In this document: piece by piece, positions 60,193 through 64,000 of the stretch
Position numbering within the stretch: the stretch's first letter is position 1
Layout: the number at the start of each line of letters is the position of its first letter
Assembly: GCF_002135355.1 (NCBI RefSeq)
Contig: NZ_NEGE01000012.1
Location: forward strand, 62,001 to 126,000
Length of the DNA stretch: 64,000 bases
Reading direction: 5' to 3'
Origin: Acinetobacter sp. ANC 4169
GTDB lineage: Bacteria > Pseudomonadota > Gammaproteobacteria > Pseudomonadales > Moraxellaceae
The notes under the pieces: model-generated
The model's input: only the letters and a program-made list of their open reading frames with translations
The model's database searches: none
What the model was told of the DNA's origin: nothing
Made by a program: the position numbers and the translations under genes

Positions 60193-60354
60193 ATGGATCT
60201 TCAAACAAGATTATCAGTACTAGATCAACATTTATCTTTACTCGTTGAGTCAACAGAAAATTGTGAGTCTTTAACTGGAGAGTCAGTGGCTGCAACATTA
60301 TTTATTATTCAGGAACAGGTACGCCAGATTCAGAAGGCAGTGAATAAGGAATAA
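60193..60354 (+). CDS. 53-aa phage protein of unknown function
   Basis: MDLQTRLSVLDQHLSLLVES and QIQKAVNKE: a short helical protein with AGGGGA before the ATG. It lies 9 bp after the previous gene and before a terminator, so it is the last gene of the small early operon. No family known. Confidence 0.55.
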   Translation: MDLQTRLSVLDQHLSLLVESTENCESLTGESVAATLFIIQEQVRQIQKAVNKE

Positions 60355-60355
60355 T

Positions 60356-60383
60356 AAAAAAGCCCTCTTAGGAGGGCTTTTTT
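60356..60383 (+). terminator. Terminator of the early operon
   Basis: AAAAGCCCTC and GAGGGCTTTTTT form a stem with a TTAG loop. It faces the minus-strand DUF3037 gene. Confidence 0.85.
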
Positions 60384-60395
60384 ATTCTCATATAA

Positions 60396-61253
60396 TTATG
60401 CAGCTTGTTTTTTTGCCCATAAAGCCATTTTATCTCTTAATACATCTTCTGAATGCTCACTTTCGATATGTATACCTTGTTGTTTTTGCTTTCTGTTTAG
60501 GCTTTCAATCAACGAATCAATTCTAACTGCTTTGTCATTATCCAATTTATTTAATTCATCATCTGAGGGTGTTAATACAAAAAATGTTGGCTCTTTTCCA
60601 CTAATAACTGATGCCGCTTTTAAATCATTTACATTAGTTAAATAGTTTGCAGTTATTTTTTCTGCATTCGGCGACACTACAGAAACTATACTTCCAAAGG
60701 CCTCCTCACTTCGTAATGGCACTAAGAAACTATCATCTTGGTATTGTATATATTTTTCAGTTGGCAAAAATCTTAATAGATTTTGATCATCTTTAAATTC
60801 ATCTCTTAAATTTTTGGTAATACGTGTAATTAATGCATCGCTACGCACTACTTTAAAATCTGTTCTAACTTGATTTTTATTTTGACACGGTTTACCCAAA
60901 GTAATAACACGTTTGTACAACCTATCTAAAATTTCACTTTCACTTGAACCTTTAGTATTACCTTTAGTTTTCCAAACAATTTGATCAGAAAAATTAGTAC
61001 AATTATTTTTTAAGGCATGCTCTGATAACTCAATAACACCCTGTAAATGCTGAATCACACTTTCATCGAATAAACAGGTAAGACGCTCAAAATAATCAAG
61101 CATCTTAAATTGCAATTCTCCTCCAACATTTAAAGCAACTCCGATATTTAATAACTCTTCAGTCGCTATATCTGGATTCCATTGAATTAGAGACCATTCG
61201 CCTCTAAGTATTCTTTGATTATGATTATTTTCTACTATATATAAATTGCTCAT
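60396..61253 (-). CDS. DUF3037-like protein, partner of the HipA-like kinase
   Basis: A 285-aa protein. The N-terminal half matches DUF3037 (EWSLIQWNPDIATEELLNIGVALNVGG, DYFERLTCLFDES). It overlaps the kinase stop by four bases, so the two genes are translationally coupled. This two-gene pair occurs in other bacteria, of unknown role; a toxin-antitoxin or defence pair is possible. Confidence 0.75.
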   Translation of the reverse strand: MSNLYIVENNHNQRILRGEWSLIQWNPDIATEELLNIGVALNVGGELQFKMLDYFERLTCLFDESVIQHLQGVIELSEHALKNNCTNFSDQIVWKTKGNTKGSSESEILDRLYKRVITLGKPCQNKNQVRTDFKVVRSDALITRITKNLRDEFKDDQNLLRFLPTEKYIQYQDDSFLVPLRSEEAFGSIVSVVSPNAEKITANYLTNVNDLKAASVISGKEPTFFVLTPSDDELNKLDNDKAVRIDSLIESLNRKQKQQGIHIESEHSEDVLRDKMALWAKKQAA

Positions 61254-62143
61254 GGTGCAGTGGCTCCAAGGCTGGAATAATGAGTTGAAAGATTTTTAAA
61301 ATAATTAACTGAGCATAGAGACCGATTTTTGAAATATTCAATCAGTAATGCTGCAGCGACACTTACAGTCTCTACATTTGGAATAAGAGCTTCAAATACA
61401 GGAAGGATTTTATTTAATAAATCACCCCAATATGTTGAATATTTTGTAGCATTATCTGTTGCACAATATATAACTGGTTGCCAAGCAATATGAGATGGCG
61501 CGTTACCATGATGTTGAATAAAATGATTTAACATCCAATTATCAAAATTTTCAGAACCTCTTAAACCATCCACAGGCCAATTAACGCCACCAAATATTCG
61601 ACCATGATCAATTACAGCTAAATTATTTTTTCCTAAAAAAATGATATTTCCTGGATTTCTATCACTATTGCCAATGCAATCATCAAATGCAATCAAGTTA
61701 GCAAAATGATCCCATTCATTCAGGGCATCAAAATATTTAGAAAATTCCTGAGGTGTTCCATTCTGATAAGGAGGTTTAAAATACATTTTTTTCATATTCT
61801 CCCCACCTATACTTCTACATGCCCAAGCGTAGTAATAACCATTTTCTTGAGCAAAGATATCATCAGCCACACTTGGAATATCATCAACAGAAATTTTTAT
61901 CAGAGCAACTCTAGGTGATTGACGCAAATTGATTTCTTGAGCCATTAAAAAACCAAAGCTTTCATTAATAATTTCTAAAGACCTTGTTCCTATAGGAAAA
62001 ATTTTAATAAAGGTATCTGCTTCATCTCCATCTGGCCATCGTACTGTAGCTAAGCGAGTATTTGCAGAAATTCCCCCACTAGTTCCACCTATAACTCTTA
62101 AGGTATCTAGAAAACCGTCCTCTCCAATAATTTCTATACTCAT
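61250..62143 (-). CDS. HipA-like kinase
   Basis: A 297-aa protein with HipA/PI3K-like kinase motifs: the nucleotide-loop region GGTSGGISANTRLATVRW, catalytic NSDRNPGNIIF and the metal-binding IDHGRIFG in place of DFG. The hipB-type antitoxin is missing; instead DUF3037 is coupled. HipA kinases phosphorylate tRNA synthetases and stop growth, but the target here is unknown. The ATG at 62143 fits the family start. Confidence 0.75.
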   Translation of the reverse strand: MSIEIIGEDGFLDTLRVIGGTSGGISANTRLATVRWPDGDEADTFIKIFPIGTRSLEIINESFGFLMAQEINLRQSPRVALIKISVDDIPSVADDIFAQENGYYYAWACRSIGGENMKKMYFKPPYQNGTPQEFSKYFDALNEWDHFANLIAFDDCIGNSDRNPGNIIFLGKNNLAVIDHGRIFGGVNWPVDGLRGSENFDNWMLNHFIQHHGNAPSHIAWQPVIYCATDNATKYSTYWGDLLNKILPVFEALIPNVETVSVAAALLIEYFKNRSLCSVNYFKNLSTHYSSLGATAP

Positions 62144-62271
62144 AATAATTTTATTAAGTGTTAATAATATTACGTATGATATATCATTTTTCAATCAACT
62201 CAACAAAGTTAAATTGCTCTTATTACTATATTTTTAGTATTAAATTTTCTGAAAAATGAGTAAATATATAT

Positions 62272-62628
62272 TTACTCTTTAGAAAAACTCTCAGCAAAAT
62301 TCCGCACTAAAGTCATTAAAGTTTCTCTCTGACTTGGCTCTACAACATCCCACAGTTTAAGTAGTTCTTTTGCATCATCAGAAAGTAAATCTGGCTGGGT
62401 ACGCTCACCAGTAATTAGATAGTAAACGTCTACACCTGCTGCATGCAAAGCTTCTAAATCATCCTGCCCCATAACACGTTCACCTTTCTCATAACGAAAG
62501 GCAGCCATCGTTTTCTTACCAAATAAAGCAGCAAAATCCTTCTGCGACAGGTCTAAGCGTAATCGTTCCTGACGAAGGCGTTCGCCTCTTTGATCGTTAT
62601 TTTCATTTACCATTTGGGATAAATCCAT
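62272..62628 (-). CDS. Phage repressor, XRE-family HTH
   Basis: A 118-aa repressor. Helix-turn-helix RLDLSQKDFAALFGKKTMAAFRYEKGERVM, C-terminal dimerisation segment with VDVYYLITGERTQP and ETLMTLVRNFAESF. It is divergent from the next gene, with an operator between. It is the likely lysogeny repressor (P2 C position). Start 62628 or the in-frame ATG 62613. Confidence 0.85.
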   Translation of the reverse strand: MDLSQMVNENNDQRGERLRQERLRLDLSQKDFAALFGKKTMAAFRYEKGERVMGQDDLEALHAAGVDVYYLITGERTQPDLLSDDAKELLKLWDVVEPSQRETLMTLVRNFAESFSKE

Positions 62629-62654
62629 ATATTAATTATCCCATTTGGGATAAT
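62609..62654. promoter_or_regulatory. Repressor operators
   Basis: A perfect 20-bp palindrome ATTATCCCATTTGGGATAAT (62635-62654) lies between the repressor and the divergent gene. A second imperfect copy (TTTACCATTTGGGATAAA-like, about 62607-62624) falls inside the first codons of the repressor. Both share CCATTTGG, the probable repressor recognition core. Confidence 0.8.
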
Positions 62655-62734
62655 ATTGCTTTGCTTATTTACCATTTTAACAAAGTTCTTTATTCACCAC
62701 AGTTTAATAATTGTGGCTTCCAAAGGAAACAGCT

Positions 62735-62911
62735 ATGGCTACTCAAGAATCCCAAAAAGAAGTTCAAATCAGCTTTCGCACCACATTAGAAATCAAACGA
62801 CTTGCCCGTGTAGAAGCAGCAAAACAAGACATGAGTCTAAATGAATGGATTAAACATCTTGTTGAATCAAAACTGGTAGAGGCTTCTTCTCAAAACTCCA
62901 AATCATCATAA
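62735..62911 (+). CDS. Arc-like ribbon-helix-helix protein
   Basis: A 58-aa protein with the Arc pattern: a short beta strand (VQISFRTTLEIKRLARVEAAKQDMSLNEWI), then helices. It is divergent from the repressor across the operator, the place of a cox-type lytic regulator. AAGGA about eight bases before the ATG supports this start. Confidence 0.78.
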   Translation: MATQESQKEVQISFRTTLEIKRLARVEAAKQDMSLNEWIKHLVESKLVEASSQNSKSS

Positions 62912-63048
62912 GGCATGGTCTTTCAACCAATCACAGAAAACCAATACAGATTTTTCAAATATTTGAAAAATTTTGTAAATGAGAAAAAGAAATTAAGTAA
63001 GTGTCGTCGGGAGCCACAATTACTTGATTGAATATCTAGAGGTACTCC

Positions 63049-63444
63049 ATGAGTAAATCAATTGGTTTTTATTGCCCCCACTGTGGCACACGTATGCATG
63101 TATCTAGTCGTAAAAAGCCATCTCCTCTTTTACATGAATTAATCGTGTCTTGCCGTAATGACCAATGCCTTGCCAGTTTCGCAGCAAGCCTAGAAATGGT
63201 GAGACCGGTACAAAACAGTATTAATCCAAATCCAGAAGTTCAGACGGGACTCCCACAACATAAACGTCAATGGGAAACTGAACTGGAACATCATCTAGCA
63301 AGTTTGGAAGTGCAACCCGAAATTGATGAACATCAAAAGAATTATGTTGAAGGCTTTATCTCTGCCCTATTTCACTCATCAACTATTGACTTGACTCGGG
63401 CATCTTCTTACCGCAATCGGCTTCAACAAATTAAACTTTTATAG
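63049..63444 (+). CDS. ogr: Ogr/Delta-like late-gene activator
   Basis: A 131-aa protein. The N-terminus carries the Ogr zinc motif FYCPHCGTRMHVSSRKKPSPLLHELIVSCRNDQCLASFAASLE (first CxxC, second CxxxxC), as in P2 Ogr. The C-terminal half is a longer helical extension. Ogr activates P2 late promoters. It lies in the early region, away from D where P2 has ogr. The four dyads in the late region are its probable targets. Confidence 0.85.
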   Translation: MSKSIGFYCPHCGTRMHVSSRKKPSPLLHELIVSCRNDQCLASFAASLEMVRPVQNSINPNPEVQTGLPQHKRQWETELEHHLASLEVQPEIDEHQKNYVEGFISALFHSSTIDLTRASSYRNRLQQIKLL

Positions 63445-63453
63445 GTTTTTTAA

Positions 63454-64000
63454 ATGGATCTTCAACGTCGTATTGATGACAGACTGAATCAACTTTTTAA
63501 CTTCAAGAAAGTCGGGGAATGGTATCGTCAAGGGCGCTGCCCGAGTTGTAATGAAAAGGAACTTTATACCCATGCAGTAACGCCACGTATGGTGAAATGT
63601 GGCCGTATCAACAAATGTGGCTATGAAGAACATGTCAAAGATATCTGTGAAGAACTATTTAAAGACTGGTCTGAATACCATCCCAAAACGCCTGAAAATC
63701 CAAATGCAGCAGCAGATGCATATTTAAAAGAAGCTCGTGGTTTTGATCTTAAAAATTTAAAAGGTCGCTATAGCCAAGAGCTTTATCAATCCCCAAAAAA
63801 TAAAAGCCTCGTCAGTGCTACAGTCCGTTTTAAATTGGCTGAAGGTATTTACTGGGAACGCATCATCGACCGACCAGATCGTTTTGGTCGTCAGAAAGCC
63901 AATTTCATCGGCAAATGGACCGGCTTAGCCTGGACGATGCATGAGTTAGATGAACTCTGTCATGCAGGTAGTATTTGGATCACTGAAGGCATCTTTAACA
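63454..64000 (+). CDS. Phage primase/replication protein with zinc and Toprim motifs, 3' end cut by window edge
   Basis: The visible 182 residues start MDLQRRIDDRLNQLFNFKKV. An N-terminal zinc site (GRCPSCNEKELYTH and CGRINKCGYEEH), then a Toprim-like strand IWITEGIF. This resembles the P4 alpha or Acinetobacter prophage primase-helicases. It starts 9 bp after ogr. The rest lies beyond the window. Confidence 0.8.
   Translation, partial: MDLQRRIDDRLNQLFNFKKVGEWYRQGRCPSCNEKELYTHAVTPRMVKCGRINKCGYEEHVKDICEELFKDWSEYHPKTPENPNAAADAYLKEARGFDLKNLKGRYSQELYQSPKNKSLVSATVRFKLAEGIYWERIIDRPDRFGRQKANFIGKWTGLAWTMHELDELCHAGSIWITEGIFN

Overview
The window reads as an Acinetobacter chromosome. This is inferred from the PBP1b, hemP, qseBC and gspE proteins, the moderate-to-low G+C, and a type I-F CRISPR repeat of the kind seen in that genus. 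About 30 kb of host chromosome (1-29,980) is followed by about 34 kb of a P2-like prophage that runs off the right edge.

Host part. 1-13,776 holds housekeeping genes: a DUF1315 gene with NAD kinase, penicillin-binding protein 1b with a lipoprotein, a Nudix/TenI hybrid, Fur-controlled hemP, the ygiW/qseB/qseC set, a GspE-type ATPase, an MgtC-like membrane protein, a lipoprotein and trmO. Ferredoxin reductase (fpr) follows. An AT-rich insert (14.68-16.6 kb) then carries a reverse transcriptase with a two-membrane-helix ORF and a 118-bp direct repeat upstream of it, a possible defence or retroelement system. Next come a metal island (CDF exporter with divergent MerR regulator, then arsR-arsC-acr3-arsH), a tRNA hydroxylase with its ferredoxin, ahpF, a TelA cluster, and a secreted beta-propeller protein.

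Junction. At 29.46-29.77 kb a wrecked type I-F CRISPR-Cas locus remains: the first 67 codons of cas1 run almost directly into a two-repeat, one-spacer array. Just beyond it lies the 3' half of a tRNA-Val(GAC) gene with its terminator, which marks the left attachment site of the prophage.

Prophage. Left-end cargo comes first: a 12-copy GTTAC array, a possible cos site, a RelE-type toxin-antitoxin pair, a cysteine-rich bacteriocin-like gene and an unknown convergent gene. The P2 virion genes follow in P2 order: Q and P (minus), then O N M L X, holin, endolysin, R, S, [YafO toxin cargo, com-dam], V W J I H, FI (split in two), FII, E/E', T, U, D. Four copies of a 25-27-bp dyad lie between P and O and ahead of com-dam, V and FI, the positions expected for P2 late promoters. 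An Ogr-type zinc-finger gene at 63 kb is the likely activator. After D come a lipoprotein, a large SIR2 protein, a membrane protein, a structured non-coding region, small early genes, a DUF3037/HipA-like kinase pair, a repressor with its operator, a ribbon-helix-helix gene, ogr, and the start of a primase. The integrase and right attachment site must lie beyond 64,000.

Most promising for new biology: the reverse transcriptase locus with its repeats, the SIR2 and membrane-protein cargo, the DUF3037-kinase pair, the split tail sheath, the shared late-promoter dyad, and the bacteriocin-like gene. All functions are inferred by reading the sequence; no database search was run.
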